NCBI GenBank assembly: GCA_947445495.1
Contig: CANFEI010000011.1
Span: 1-12,022, forward strand
DNA from: Alcaligenaceae bacterium
GTDB lineage: Bacteria > Pseudomonadota > Gammaproteobacteria > Burkholderiales > Burkholderiaceae
Length of the DNA stretch: 12,022 nt
Reading direction: 5' to 3'
Below the pieces are notes generated by a model. It worked only from the letters and a program-made list of their open reading frames with translations. It made no database searches and was not told where the DNA came from. Position numbers and translations under genes: made by a program. Positions 1 to 8,469 of this stretch are shown piece by piece; position 1 is the stretch's first letter; the number at the start of each line of letters is the position of its first letter.

Positions 1-843
1 CAAAAAGAGGAGCGTGGCGCGGGTGCCGCGCTATCTGTGTTGGGGTATCGACTGGCGATGCTCGTGTCGGGTGGCTTGGCCTTAATACTGGCTGATCAAT
101 GGCTTGGCTGGGGGCAGACCTATGTGTTGATGGGGGTGCTGATGCTGATTGTCGCGATGGTGACCTTTTGGGCACCAGAACCCGCCGTACCCGCCGAGGC
201 GCCGCGTTCGTTAGCGCGTGCAGTCGTTGAGCCGTTTAAAGAGTTTTTTTCACGACCCGAGGCATGGACTGTGCTCCTGCTGATTGTTCTATACAAGCTT
301 GGAGATGCCTTTGCGGGTGCGTTATCGACCACCTTTCTGATCCGTGCGGCCGGATATACGGCGACTGAAGTGGGCACGGTCAACAAGCTCTTGGGGCTGA
401 CAGCGACAATTGTCGGTGCCTTGACGGGCGGGGCCTTGATGGCCAAGCTTGGCTTGTACCGCGCACTGTTATTGTTCGGCTTGTTGCAGGCTGTATCCAA
501 CCTTGGGTTTTGGTTGATCTCGGTGGGGCCCCATAATGTGTGGCTCCTGGCTGCAGGTGTTGGGTTGGAAAACTTGTGTGGCGGAATGGGAACGGCCGCC
601 TTTGTGGCGTTGCTAATGGGACTGTGCAAGCGTGAGTTTTCTGCGACACAGTTCGCGCTGTTGTCTGCCCTGTCGGCAGTGGGACGCACCTATCTTGCAG
701 GCCCACTCACGCCACCATTGGTTCTTTACGTGGGCTGGCCAACTTTTTTTCTGCTGACAGTGGGTATTGCTTTGCCGGGGTTGCTACTGCTGCGTTGGCG
801 CCGCGCCGATATTGAGCGGATCGACGGACGCACCGACGCCTAA
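1..843 (+). CDS. ampG: AmpG muropeptide permease, partial (5' end outside window)
   Basis: Inner-membrane transporter of the major facilitator superfamily that imports GlcNAc-anhydroMurNAc peptides from the periplasm for peptidoglycan recycling. The reading frame is open from base 1, so the gene begins before the window; about 280 C-terminal residues are visible. The first residues (EERGAGAA, then VLGYRL and MLVSGGLAL) match the conserved mid-protein block of AmpG. The rest is a string of hydrophobic segments separated by short basic loops, including KLGDAFAGALSTTFLIRAAG and KLLGLTATIVGALTGG, as in the C-terminal half of AmpG. It ends with a short charged tail after the last membrane segment, which makes it shorter at the C terminus than E. 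coli AmpG (491 aa). It is tail-to-tail with xth, 22 bp apart. The GTG at 37 lies inside the gene and is not its start. Family assignment is firm; substrate specificity is inferred from the family. Confidence 0.9.
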   Translation, partial: QKEERGAGAALSVLGYRLAMLVSGGLALILADQWLGWGQTYVLMGVLMLIVAMVTFWAPEPAVPAEAPRSLARAVVEPFKEFFSRPEAWTVLLLIVLYKLGDAFAGALSTTFLIRAAGYTATEVGTVNKLLGLTATIVGALTGGALMAKLGLYRALLLFGLLQAVSNLGFWLISVGPHNVWLLAAGVGLENLCGGMGTAAFVALLMGLCKREFSATQFALLSALSAVGRTYLAGPLTPPLVLYVGWPTFFLLTVGIALPGLLLLRWRRADIERIDGRTDA

Positions 844-865
844 CGGACGAGATCTTTGTTCGGCG

Positions 866-1657
866 TTACGACAGACTGAAGTTGTAATCGATGGTGAGTG
901 GCGCATGATCCGAGAAGCGCTCATCTTTATAAATACTCGTGCGACAGGCCTTGGCTGCTAAGCCCGGTGTAGCGAGTTGATAGTCCAAACGCCAGCCAAC
1001 GTTCTTGGCCCAGGCTTGTCCGCGATTACTCCACCAGGTGTATTGCTCTGCGCGCTCGTCGAGCTGCCTGAAGACATCTACAAATCCGATCTCCTCAAGT
1101 ACATGAGTGACCCATGCACGCTCTTCTGGTGTGAAGCCGGAGTTTTTCTGATTTGACTTCCAGTTTTTTAGATCGATCGCTTGATGGGCAATATTCCAAT
1201 CCGCACAAATTACATATTCACGTTTGGTCTTTTTGTGATCATCCATCAGCGCTTGCATCCAGGGGCCGAACTGATTAAGAAAGCGGAACTTCGCTTCCTG
1301 GCGCTCTGGCCCGCTTGACCCGGAGGGAAGGTAGGCGCTAATCACGGATAGCTTTGGCCAGTCGGCGCGGATAATTCGACCCTCGCTGTCGAATTCTGGG
1401 CAGCCGAACCCCGTGATGATGGCGTTGGGATCTTGCTTAAGGTAGATCCCCACACCGCTGTAGCCCTTTTTCTCTGCTGCGTAAAAGTGTCCCGTGTAGT
1501 CATGGGGATGTTTTAGATCTTCGTGGATGTCATCCAAATGAGCCTTAAGCTCCTGGAGGCAGACGATATCGGCTTGATGCTGCTTGAGCCAGGTTGCGAG
1601 CCCTTTGTTGTACGCCGAACGGATGCCGTTCAAATTGAGTGAAGTGATGCGCAGCAA
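866..1657 (-). CDS. xth: Exodeoxyribonuclease III / AP endonuclease
   Basis: Mg-dependent 3'-5' exonuclease and class II AP endonuclease of base-excision repair. The 263-aa length is normal for the EEP (endonuclease/exonuclease/phosphatase) family. Visible catalytic landmarks are LNLNGIRSA at 7-15, E36 in LQELKA (metal ligand), YSGVGIY at 66-72, Y109 in SAYLPSG, D153 and N155 in ADWNIAH, D225 in WRLDYQL, and D250-H251 in SDHAP. All expected active-site residues are present. The residue before the catalytic Asp is Ala152 where relatives usually have Gly. The start is TTG at 1657: no ATG or GTG start lies in frame nearby, MLRITSLNLNG aligns with the family N terminus, and AGGAG sits 7 nt upstream. 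It is divergent from pyrE (63-bp gap) and convergent with ampG (22-bp gap), so it is probably a single-gene transcript. Confidence 0.96.
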   Translation of the reverse strand: MLRITSLNLNGIRSAYNKGLATWLKQHQADIVCLQELKAHLDDIHEDLKHPHDYTGHFYAAEKKGYSGVGIYLKQDPNAIITGFGCPEFDSEGRIIRADWPKLSVISAYLPSGSSGPERQEAKFRFLNQFGPWMQALMDDHKKTKREYVICADWNIAHQAIDLKNWKSNQKNSGFTPEERAWVTHVLEEIGFVDVFRQLDERAEQYTWWSNRGQAWAKNVGWRLDYQLATPGLAAKACRTSIYKDERFSDHAPLTIDYNFSLS

Positions 1658-1720
1658 AGAAAAGCTCCTGGTCGGTGAGATAATTACGGATAGTTAAGTT
1701 TACCAACGCGGGGTCATGCC
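1658..1720. promoter_or_regulatory. Divergent xth/pyrE intergenic region (promoters expected)
   Basis: The 63 bp between two divergently transcribed genes must carry the start signals of both, unless they extend into the coding regions. It has an AT-rich core (about 1679-1702). One -10-like hexamer, GATAAT at 1679-1684, points toward pyrE, but no good -35 lies 16-18 bp upstream of it. On the other strand TTGGTA and TAATTA occur with poor spacing. No operator or attenuator is evident. Promoter presence is inferred from gene orientation; exact positions are not supported. pyrE has only a weak GGGG (1710-1713) ahead of its ATG. Confidence 0.35.
1665..1669 (-). promoter_or_regulatory. Ribosome binding site deciding the TTG start of xth
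   Basis: AGGAG on the minus strand, 7 nt before the TTG at 1657. It is a strong Shine-Dalgarno match and the main reason to accept TTG as the initiation codon, because no ATG or GTG start is available nearby in frame. Confidence 0.75.
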
Positions 1721-2404
1721 ATGTCCAACAGTACAGATCGTTGTGCTTTCTTACAATTTGCTCTTGACGAGGGCGTTTTGCGGTTTGGCAGCTTTGTGCT
1801 CAAGTCCGGTCGCTCGAGTCCCTACTTTTTTAATGCAGGCTTGTTTGACTCGGGGGCCTCGGTCGGTCGTCTTGCGCAATTTTATGCCCAAGCCCTTGTT
1901 GATGCGAAGTTGCCGTTTGATATGTTGTTTGGACCCGCGTACAAAGGTATTCCTTTAGCCACTGCAACGTCAGTGGCGCTTGCCGCCCACCCAGCAATGG
2001 TGGGACGAGACATTCCCTTCGCCTATAACCGCAAGGAAGCAAAGGATCATGGTGAGGGCGGTGTGTTGGTGGGCGCTCCACTTAAAGGGCGCGTCGTGAT
2101 CATTGATGACGTCATCACAGCGGGGACATCGGTTAAAGAGTCGGTCGAAATCATCGAGGCTGCAGGGGCCACACCTTGTGCAGTGCTTATTGCGATGGAC
2201 AGGATGGAACGTGCGGGCCCTGATGGGGCGCTGTCATCACATTCGGCCGTGCAGGAAGTCCAGCAGCGTTATGGCTTGCCCGTTGTCAGCATTGCTTCAC
2301 TTGATGACATCCTTGCGTTGTTAAAAAACAATCAAGAATTTGCTCAGCATCAGGACGCCGTGTTGGCGTACCGGAAACGTTACGGCATCACACAAGCGAA
2401 CTAA
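1721..2404 (+). CDS. pyrE: Orotate phosphoribosyltransferase
   Basis: Transfers phosphoribose from PRPP to orotate to make OMP, the fifth step of de novo UMP synthesis; cytosolic, normally a homodimer. The 227-aa product is close to the usual 210-230 aa. K28 in [14 protein letters not shown] and the [11 protein letters not shown] block at about 70-80 fit the orotate/PRPP site. The mobile catalytic loop [13 protein letters not shown] spans 102-114 and includes the conserved lysines. The PRPP-binding signature [13 protein letters not shown] is at 125-137. The ATG at 1721 is chosen because the N terminus aligns with the family; an ATG at 1716 is in another frame. The last codons run into gatB on the opposite strand, with a 4-bp overlap of stop codons. 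It stands alone in its direction, separate from other pyrimidine genes. Confidence 0.96.
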   Translation: MSNSTDRCAFLQFALDEGVLRFGSFVLKSGRSSPYFFNAGLFDSGASVGRLAQFYAQALVDAKLPFDMLFGPAYKGIPLATATSVALAAHPAMVGRDIPFAYNRKEAKDHGEGGVLVGAPLKGRVVIIDDVITAGTSVKESVEIIEAAGATPCAVLIAMDRMERAGPDGALSSHSAVQEVQQRYGLPVVSIASLDDILALLKNNQEFAQHQDAVLAYRKRYGITQAN

Positions 2405-3858
2405 GCATCGAGTTTTGCTTTCAGCAAATCGTTGACTTGCTGGGGGTTCGCTTTGCCTTTGGCGGCCTTCATAATTTGTCCGACCAGCGAATTAAATGCC
2501 TTTTGTTTGCCTGCGCGATATTCAGCGACGATCGCGGCCTGTTCTGCCAGAACCGCATCAATCATTGCTGAGATCGCGTCCGTGTCGTTGATTTGCGTCA
2601 AACCTTTTGCTTGAATAATGGCATCGGCTTGGCCGCCGTGCTCACCGAGCCACATCGCGGCAAATACATCACGAGCGATTTTGTTCGAAATCGTGCCGTC
2701 AATAATGCGCATAAGCAGTATGCCAAGCATCTGGGCGCTGACCGGGCACTGCGCAATCGTTTTTTCTTCGCGATTCAGCGTGGCCGACACTTCGCCCATT
2801 ATCCAGTTTGCAGCGAGCTTGGCTTGTCCTGCCGACAGAGATTGGTTCAGCTCTTCAAAGTACCCGGCAAGTTCTCGGCTGCTCGTGAGTTGCGCGGCAT
2901 CGACGGCAGCCAGGCCATATTTGTTGACGAAACGGTCGCGCAAGTCGCTTGGAAGCTCTGGCATCGATTGACGAACTTCCTCAATCCAGCTCTGCGCGAT
3001 GATGAGCGGGGGGAGGTCAGGATCTGGGAAGTAGCGATAGTCATGCGCATCTTCTTTACTGCGCATACTGCGTGTTTCGTCGCGGTCTGAATCGTACAGC
3101 CGGGTCTCTTGAACGACTCTGCCGCCGTCTTCGATGAGTTCGATTTGGCGGCGTACTTCATATTGAATCGCGCGTTCAAGGAAACGAAAGGAGTTTACGT
3201 TTTTAACTTCACAGCGCGTGCCGAGTTCTTTCTGGCCTTCTGGGCGCACGGAGACGTTGGCGTCGATACGAAAGGACCCCTCTTGCATATTGCCATCGCA
3301 AATGCCAAGCCACATCACTAAACTATGTAGGGCTTTGGCGTAAGCGACGGCATCTGCGGCAGAACGCATCTCTGGCTCGGAAACGATCTCTAGCAATGGC
3401 GTGCCCGCACGGTTGAGGTCGATGCCAGTGGAGGATTCGCCGTGGGGCCCCACAAAGTTGTCGTGTAAAGACTTGCCGGCATCTTCTTCTAAATGCGCAC
3501 GTGTCAGGTTGACAGTTTTTTCAGTATCGCCAACAAAAAAACTAATTGATCCGCCTAATACAACAGGGATTTCAAATTGACTAATTTGATAGTTCTTCGG
3601 CGAATCAGGATAGAAGTAATTTTTCCGCGCGAAGATTGAGCGCGGCGCGACGGCTGCGCCGACCGCCAAGCCAAAGCGTATGGCGCGATCAACCGCGGCG
3701 CGATTCATGACCGGCAATGAGCCAGGCAAGGCGAGATCGACTTCGTTGGCTTGCGTGTTGGGCAGCGCACCGTACTGGGTGCTGCTACCGGAAAAAATTT
3801 TGGTCTGGGTCGAAAGCTGTGTATGCGTTTCGAGTCCGATGACGATTTCCCATGCCAT
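2401..3858 (-). CDS. gatB: Asp/Glu-tRNA amidotransferase subunit B
   Basis: Subunit B of GatCAB, which binds mischarged Glu-tRNA(Gln) or Asp-tRNA(Asn), activates the acyl group with ATP, and amidates it with ammonia from GatA. At 485 aa it has the usual length. Recognisable blocks are IGLETHTQL at 7-15 with E10; [20 protein letters not shown] at about 30-49; [17 protein letters not shown] at 78-94 (a hallmark of the family); HLEEDAGK at 122-129; [15 protein letters not shown] at 191-205; and [10 protein letters not shown]. The C-terminal third, to about 485, is the helical YqeY-like tail that contacts the tRNA, ending in lysine-rich helices. Its ATG shares one base with the gatA stop (TAATG), so translational coupling is likely. 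Its 3' end overlaps the pyrE stop by 4 bp with no room for a terminator. It is the last gene of gatC-gatA-gatB. Confidence 0.97.
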   Translation of the reverse strand: MAWEIVIGLETHTQLSTQTKIFSGSSTQYGALPNTQANEVDLALPGSLPVMNRAAVDRAIRFGLAVGAAVAPRSIFARKNYFYPDSPKNYQISQFEIPVVLGGSISFFVGDTEKTVNLTRAHLEEDAGKSLHDNFVGPHGESSTGIDLNRAGTPLLEIVSEPEMRSAADAVAYAKALHSLVMWLGICDGNMQEGSFRIDANVSVRPEGQKELGTRCEVKNVNSFRFLERAIQYEVRRQIELIEDGGRVVQETRLYDSDRDETRSMRSKEDAHDYRYFPDPDLPPLIIAQSWIEEVRQSMPELPSDLRDRFVNKYGLAAVDAAQLTSSRELAGYFEELNQSLSAGQAKLAANWIMGEVSATLNREEKTIAQCPVSAQMLGILLMRIIDGTISNKIARDVFAAMWLGEHGGQADAIIQAKGLTQINDTDAISAMIDAVLAEQAAIVAEYRAGKQKAFNSLVGQIMKAAKGKANPQQVNDLLKAKLDA

Positions 3859-5390
3859 TATGCTTGCCCCGCAATGCGTTGATGCCAGTCGGTTGTTTGC
3901 TGATATTGGTGTGCGATCGCAAGCAGTCGCCCTTCATCGAAATAGTTGCTAATGATTTGTAGACCGACGGGAAGTTGCAGCCCTGCAGCGCCACGACCAA
4001 AACCGCAGGGAATCGACATGCCGGGCAAGCCCGCCAAATTTAGACCGAGCGTATAGACGTCAGCCAACCAGTCCGCGGTTGGGTCATCTTGGCTGTGCCC
4101 AATAGGTGCCGCGACGGTGGGGGTGACTGGGCCCATGATGACGTCGCAGTGTGTGGTCAAGGCAGCTTGAAAATCGTCGGCAATCATTCTGCGTAGCCGT
4201 TGCGCTTGCAAGTAGTAGGCGTCGTAGTAGCCGTGGGACAGCACATACGTGCCGATCAGAATACGTCGCTGCACCTCAGGGCCAAAGCCTTCGGCGCGGG
4301 AACGTGCAGTCATGTCGGCCAGATCGGTATAGCTCTCACTGCGGTGTCCGTAACGCACGCCGTCATAGCGCGACAAATTGCTTGAGGCCTCTGCCGGCGC
4401 AATCACGTAGTAGGCAGGAATTGAAAGCTGTGTGCGTGGCAAGGAGATGTCGACGCGCGTGGCACCGAGCGCTTGAAATTGCGCGATGGCAGCTTCGACG
4501 GCTTGCGCGACTTCATTGTTAAGGCCATCGCCGAAATATTCGCGCGGCACACCGATGCGTAGGCCTTTCAGGGGTTTTGCGCCTTGCGCTGCATAGTGCG
4601 TATTGGTTGATTGATATGTGCCGCGGATGCGTCCTGGGGCATTTGCAATGCCGTGGCATTGTTCGGCGCTCGTAGCGTCGCGTGGATCAAAACCACTCAT
4701 CGTGTCGAGAAGTTCGACGAGGTCGGCCGCAGTTGCCGCTAGAGGGCCTGCCTGATCGAGACTAGACCCGTAGGCAATCATTCCGTAACGCGAAACGACG
4801 CCATAGGTGGGCTTGATCCCACTGACGCCGCATAACGCAGCGGGCTGTCTGACTGAGCCGCCCGTGTCTGTGCCCGTGGTGGCCATCACAAGCTTGGCTG
4901 CCACGGCAGCAGCTGAGGCGCCCGAGGAGCCGCCAGGGACTGCGTTCAGATCCCAGGGATTACGAGCTGGTCCGAAGGCAGAGTGCTCGTTGCCTGAGCC
5001 CATTGCGAACTCATCGCAATTGAGTTTGCCCAGGCTGACGCAGCCGGCTTCGCGCAGTTTGCGCACCACCGTCGCGTCAAAGGGGCTAATGTAATTTTTA
5101 AGCATGTTACTGCCGGCTGTACTGCGCCAGCCTTCGGTCACAAACAGGTCTTTGTGCGCGATAGGTATACCAGTTAAAGGCCCTGCAGTGCCCGCCGCAA
5201 AAATAGCGTCTGCTACGCGAGCTTGGGCCAGCGTGAGCTCGGCATCGACATCGACAAAAGCATTGAGTGCTGCTTGCTTTTGGATTTGTTTAAGGCAGTC
5301 TTGTGCAAGTTCGGTGGCGCTCAGCTTACGGGCAGATAGCGCCTGACCCAGCTGCGCAAGAGAGTTGAACTGGAGCAGGGTGTTCGACAT
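3858..5390 (-). CDS. gatA: Asp/Glu-tRNA amidotransferase subunit A (glutaminase)
   Basis: Amidase-signature-family subunit that hydrolyses glutamine and channels ammonia to GatB. The product is 510 aa, slightly longer than the common 485-500. The catalytic Ser-cisSer-Lys triad is intact: K80 in PIAHKDLF, S155 in VPGGSSGAS and the nucleophile S179 in [12 protein letters not shown], with the 24-residue spacing between the serines typical of the family. [17 protein letters not shown] (131-147) precedes the triad segment. The extra length lies partly in a loop around residues 255-275, before [12 protein letters not shown]. The frame is open further upstream to a Met at 5462, but those extra 24 residues would overlap gatC and look non-native; MSNTLLQF at 5390 aligns with the family start. 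The gatC stop is one base upstream (TAA-G-ATG), so the two genes are co-translated. Confidence 0.97.
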   Translation of the reverse strand: MSNTLLQFNSLAQLGQALSARKLSATELAQDCLKQIQKQAALNAFVDVDAELTLAQARVADAIFAAGTAGPLTGIPIAHKDLFVTEGWRSTAGSNMLKNYISPFDATVVRKLREAGCVSLGKLNCDEFAMGSGNEHSAFGPARNPWDLNAVPGGSSGASAAAVAAKLVMATTGTDTGGSVRQPAALCGVSGIKPTYGVVSRYGMIAYGSSLDQAGPLAATAADLVELLDTMSGFDPRDATSAEQCHGIANAPGRIRGTYQSTNTHYAAQGAKPLKGLRIGVPREYFGDGLNNEVAQAVEAAIAQFQALGATRVDISLPRTQLSIPAYYVIAPAEASSNLSRYDGVRYGHRSESYTDLADMTARSRAEGFGPEVQRRILIGTYVLSHGYYDAYYLQAQRLRRMIADDFQAALTTHCDVIMGPVTPTVAAPIGHSQDDPTADWLADVYTLGLNLAGLPGMSIPCGFGRGAAGLQLPVGLQIISNYFDEGRLLAIAHQYQQTTDWHQRIAGQA

Positions 5391-5391
5391 C

Positions 5392-5700
5392 TTATTCAAT
5401 GACCTTTGGAACCAAAAATAAGCCCTGAGCCGAGCCGGGGGCGTTGGCCATGAGCGCAGCACGGCGCTCTACCGAGGATATTTCGGTCACTTGGTCCTCA
5501 CGTAGGCGTAGGGATACCTCTGTCACAGCAGATAAAGGGTGCGCCAGAGGCTCGACGCCAGTCGTATCCACTGCTTGTAAGGTTTGAATGATGCCTAGAA
5601 TCTTGTTTAGGTCCGATTTAGCCTGCGCTTGCTGAGCTTCGGTTAGGTGCAGCCTTGCCAGGCGGGCGATACGGACGACTTCTTGGTCAGTGAGAGCCAT
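5392..5700 (-). CDS. gatC: Asp/Glu-tRNA amidotransferase subunit C
   Basis: Small subunit that wraps around the GatA-GatB interface and stabilises the complex. It is 102 aa from the chosen ATG, the normal family size. Family features are the N-terminal helix [19 protein letters not shown], a second helix with [16 protein letters not shown], the motif [18 protein letters not shown], and the conserved end [16 protein letters not shown]. An in-frame ATG at 5718 would add six residues (MDQPPP). I prefer 5700 because MALT is the usual beginning, but neither start has a good Shine-Dalgarno. It is the first gene of the gatCAB operon and is divergent from mreB, with which it shares the 5719-5848 region. 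Confidence 0.93.
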   Translation of the reverse strand: MALTDQEVVRIARLARLHLTEAQQAQAKSDLNKILGIIQTLQAVDTTGVEPLAHPLSAVTEVSLRLREDQVTEISSVERRAALMANAPGSAQGLFLVPKVIE

Positions 5701-5718
5701 GGGCGGGGGTTGATCCAT

Positions 5719-6892
<1,174 letters not shown>

Positions 6893-6897
6893 TTGCC

Positions 6898-6933
6898 CTG
6901 GACCTTCTGCGCTTCAAGTCCAGCCAGCCTGGA
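6898..6933 (+). other. Mutually exclusive stem-loops between mreB and mreC
   Basis: CTGGAC (6898-6903) pairs with GTCCAG (6918-6923); allowing one bulged C, the stem extends by two more pairs around a 9-nt loop. TCCAG (6919-6923) can instead pair with CTGGA (6929-6933) around a 5-nt loop. The two hairpins share the middle arm and cannot form together. Only a weak TTTT (6943-6946) follows, so this is not a canonical terminator. It begins five bases past the mreB stop and could be a leaky terminator, a processing site or an RNA 3'-end protector. The pairing is visible in the sequence; function is inference. Confidence 0.35.
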
Positions 6934-6974
6934 ATTGGATATTTTGGGACCGGGTCATTTTGTATTGAGTTTTC

Positions 6975-7892
6975 ATGCAACGACACGTCACCCTAAGACT
7001 TTTTCGGCAAGGCACCGCCGCCGAAGTTACGCTGACATTCCTCCTGCTCCTTGCGGTGGCGTTGTTGTTCACTGACGCGCTATGGAAGTCCTCGAACCCT
7101 GCTCGTCAGACAATTGCGACCTTCGTTTACCCATTTCAGCGGCTTGTGCTGCTTCCTAAAGATGCATTGAATGCGTTTGATGGCTGGTTGAATGCGGCCT
7201 CCTTGATTAAGACAGAGAACGAGGCCCTCCAGCGCCAGCGCATTGAGATGGCGCAAGTGACGACCCGTGCCGCATTGCTCACCGCAGAGAACGAGCAGCT
7301 TCGGCGTCTGCTGGGTGTTCTGGAAAAAGCCGCCGACCGTCCTGCAGTGGTCGTCGAAGTGCTCTACGAGCCATCAAGCACCTTTGTGCGGCGAATTGTG
7401 TTTAACAAAGGGAGTCGCGCGGGCATTGCACCCGGGATGCCGGTGATCGATGAAAGTGGTGTGGTCGGTCAGATTACGCGTGTGACTGCCATGACGTCCG
7501 AGGCCGCGATGCTGACCGATGAAGCGGTGTCGATACCCGTACAGGTTTTGCGAAACGGCCTACGTCTGATTGCTTTTGGTTCGGGTTCGCCGGGCAAAGT
7601 TGAAGTGCGCTATTTCTCGTCTGACGCGGATATCAAAGATGGCGATACGCTCGTGACAAGCGGAGTAGGAGGGGTTTTCCCACCAGGGTTATTCGTTGGT
7701 CGAATCGATCACGTAGAGCGCAGCCCGGCTTCGGGCTTTGCGCGTGCGGAAGCCAAACCGCTTTCGCACCCCGAGCGCAACCGACATTTTCTGGTATTGC
7801 AGGTTTCACTAGAAGCTGAGCAGGCGTTGCTGACCCCAAATATTACTCCGCCGGGATCGCAGCCGGTCCGTGCGCTAACAAGCGGAAAATAA
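6975..7892 (+). CDS. mreC: Rod-shape-determining protein MreC
   Basis: Bitopic inner-membrane protein whose periplasmic domain binds and activates PBP2 and links it to MreB filaments. The 305-aa product has the family layout: a short basic cytoplasmic N terminus, one membrane helix at about 17-34, a periplasmic coiled coil at about 79-119 (KTENEALQRQ through LTAENEQLRRLLGVLEKA), then the two beta-barrel core domains from about 122 to 280. Core landmarks include VFNKGSRAGIAPGMPVID, GVVGQITRV, SIPVQVLRNG and TSGVGGVFPPGLFVGRI. A short proline-containing tail follows. The ATG at 6975 gives the expected topology; only a weak GAG precedes it. mreD follows after 13 bp. Confidence 0.97.
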   Translation: MQRHVTLRLFRQGTAAEVTLTFLLLLAVALLFTDALWKSSNPARQTIATFVYPFQRLVLLPKDALNAFDGWLNAASLIKTENEALQRQRIEMAQVTTRAALLTAENEQLRRLLGVLEKAADRPAVVVEVLYEPSSTFVRRIVFNKGSRAGIAPGMPVIDESGVVGQITRVTAMTSEAAMLTDEAVSIPVQVLRNGLRLIAFGSGSPGKVEVRYFSSDADIKDGDTLVTSGVGGVFPPGLFVGRIDHVERSPASGFARAEAKPLSHPERNRHFLVLQVSLEAEQALLTPNITPPGSQPVRALTSGK

Positions 7893-7893
7893 A

Positions 7894-7900
7894 AGGGGAG
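7894..7900 (+). promoter_or_regulatory. Ribosome binding site of mreD
   Basis: AGGGGAG ends 5 nt before the ATG at 7906. An in-frame TTG at 7903 would leave only 2 nt, so this site decides for the ATG. Confidence 0.7.
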
Positions 7901-7905
7901 CGTTG

Positions 7906-8457
7906 ATGGCAAAGCATTCACTCGGAATCTCGTTGTCGCAAGCGCGAAATTTGCAGCCGCATTCCCTTCAGACGACGATGGGTTGGCGTTACATCTGGAC
8001 CACAACGATTTGTGTTTGGCTGTTGTCCTTGTTGCCTTGGCGAAACTGGATCGTTACGCCCGACATTCTGCTCGTAGTGATCGCTTTTTGGTCTTTTCAT
8101 GAACCGCGTCGTATGGGGATGGTTGCAGCATTCTGTTTCGGATTGATGCTGGATGTGCATGATGCAGGCCCACTTGGCCTGCAGGCACTGCTGTATGCAT
8201 TGGTGGTGTACGGGACGCAATTGTTGTACCGCCGGTTGATGCGTTTTGATTTGTTGAGGCAGGCGATGCATTTGATCCCTTTATTTGTTGGGGTCAAGTT
8301 CGTCACGGTCTTGTTGGGTGCCTTTTTAGTGAGTGCGTGGCCAGGGTGGGCGTGGTTGCCAGGCACATTACTCACGGTTGCCTGTTGGCCGCTTGCTGGT
8401 TGGTTATTACTGTTGCCTCAACATCGGATGGACGATGCTGGCACAGGCATTGGTTAA
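7906..8457 (+). CDS. mreD: Rod-shape-determining protein MreD
   Basis: Small polytopic inner-membrane partner of MreC in the elongasome; it modulates the MreC-PBP2 interaction. It is 183 aa, slightly long for the family (about 160-180), because of a cytoplasmic N-terminal extension of about 25 residues before the first hydrophobic segment. About five to six hydrophobic segments follow. Family marks are the TPDILLVVIAFW segment, with Pro-Asp at the start of a membrane helix, and FCFGLMLDVHDAGPLGLQAL, corresponding to the conserved G-x-x-x-D-x(4)-G pattern. A short polar tail ends the protein. Identification rests on topology, these motifs and its position between mreC and mrdA, since MreD sequences diverge quickly. 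The mrdA start is 12 bp downstream. Confidence 0.93.
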   Translation: MAKHSLGISLSQARNLQPHSLQTTMGWRYIWTTTICVWLLSLLPWRNWIVTPDILLVVIAFWSFHEPRRMGMVAAFCFGLMLDVHDAGPLGLQALLYALVVYGTQLLYRRLMRFDLLRQAMHLIPLFVGVKFVTVLLGAFLVSAWPGWAWLPGTLLTVACWPLAGWLLLLPQHRMDDAGTGIG

Positions 8458-8469
8458 AGCTCGTCGCGT

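Noticed and set aside
120..689. 189-codon open frame antisense to ampG
   Set aside because: It lies wholly inside a clear coding region on the other strand, has no recognisable domain or ribosome binding site, and is low in complexity (Ala, Pro, Ser, Arg and Asn rich), as expected for a shadow frame.
836..866. ACGCC/GGCGT inverted repeat between ampG and xth as a bidirectional terminator
   Set aside because: Only 5 bp of stem around a 21-nt loop and no T-run on either side.
2105..2116. 12-bp perfect palindrome GATGACGTCATC, as a possible operator
   Set aside because: It encodes the conserved PRPP-binding DDVI residues of PyrE, so the symmetry is explained by the protein.
2593..3090. 165-codon open frame antisense to gatB
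   Set aside because: It falls inside gatB with no independent start signal or motif.
5391..5462. 24-residue N-terminal extension of gatA
   Set aside because: It would overlap gatC in another frame and is not GatA-like; the ATG at 5390 directly after the gatC stop fits family alignment and operon spacing.
7903..7905. TTG as the mreD start
   Set aside because: Only 2 nt from the Shine-Dalgarno AGGGGAG; the ATG at 7906 has proper spacing.
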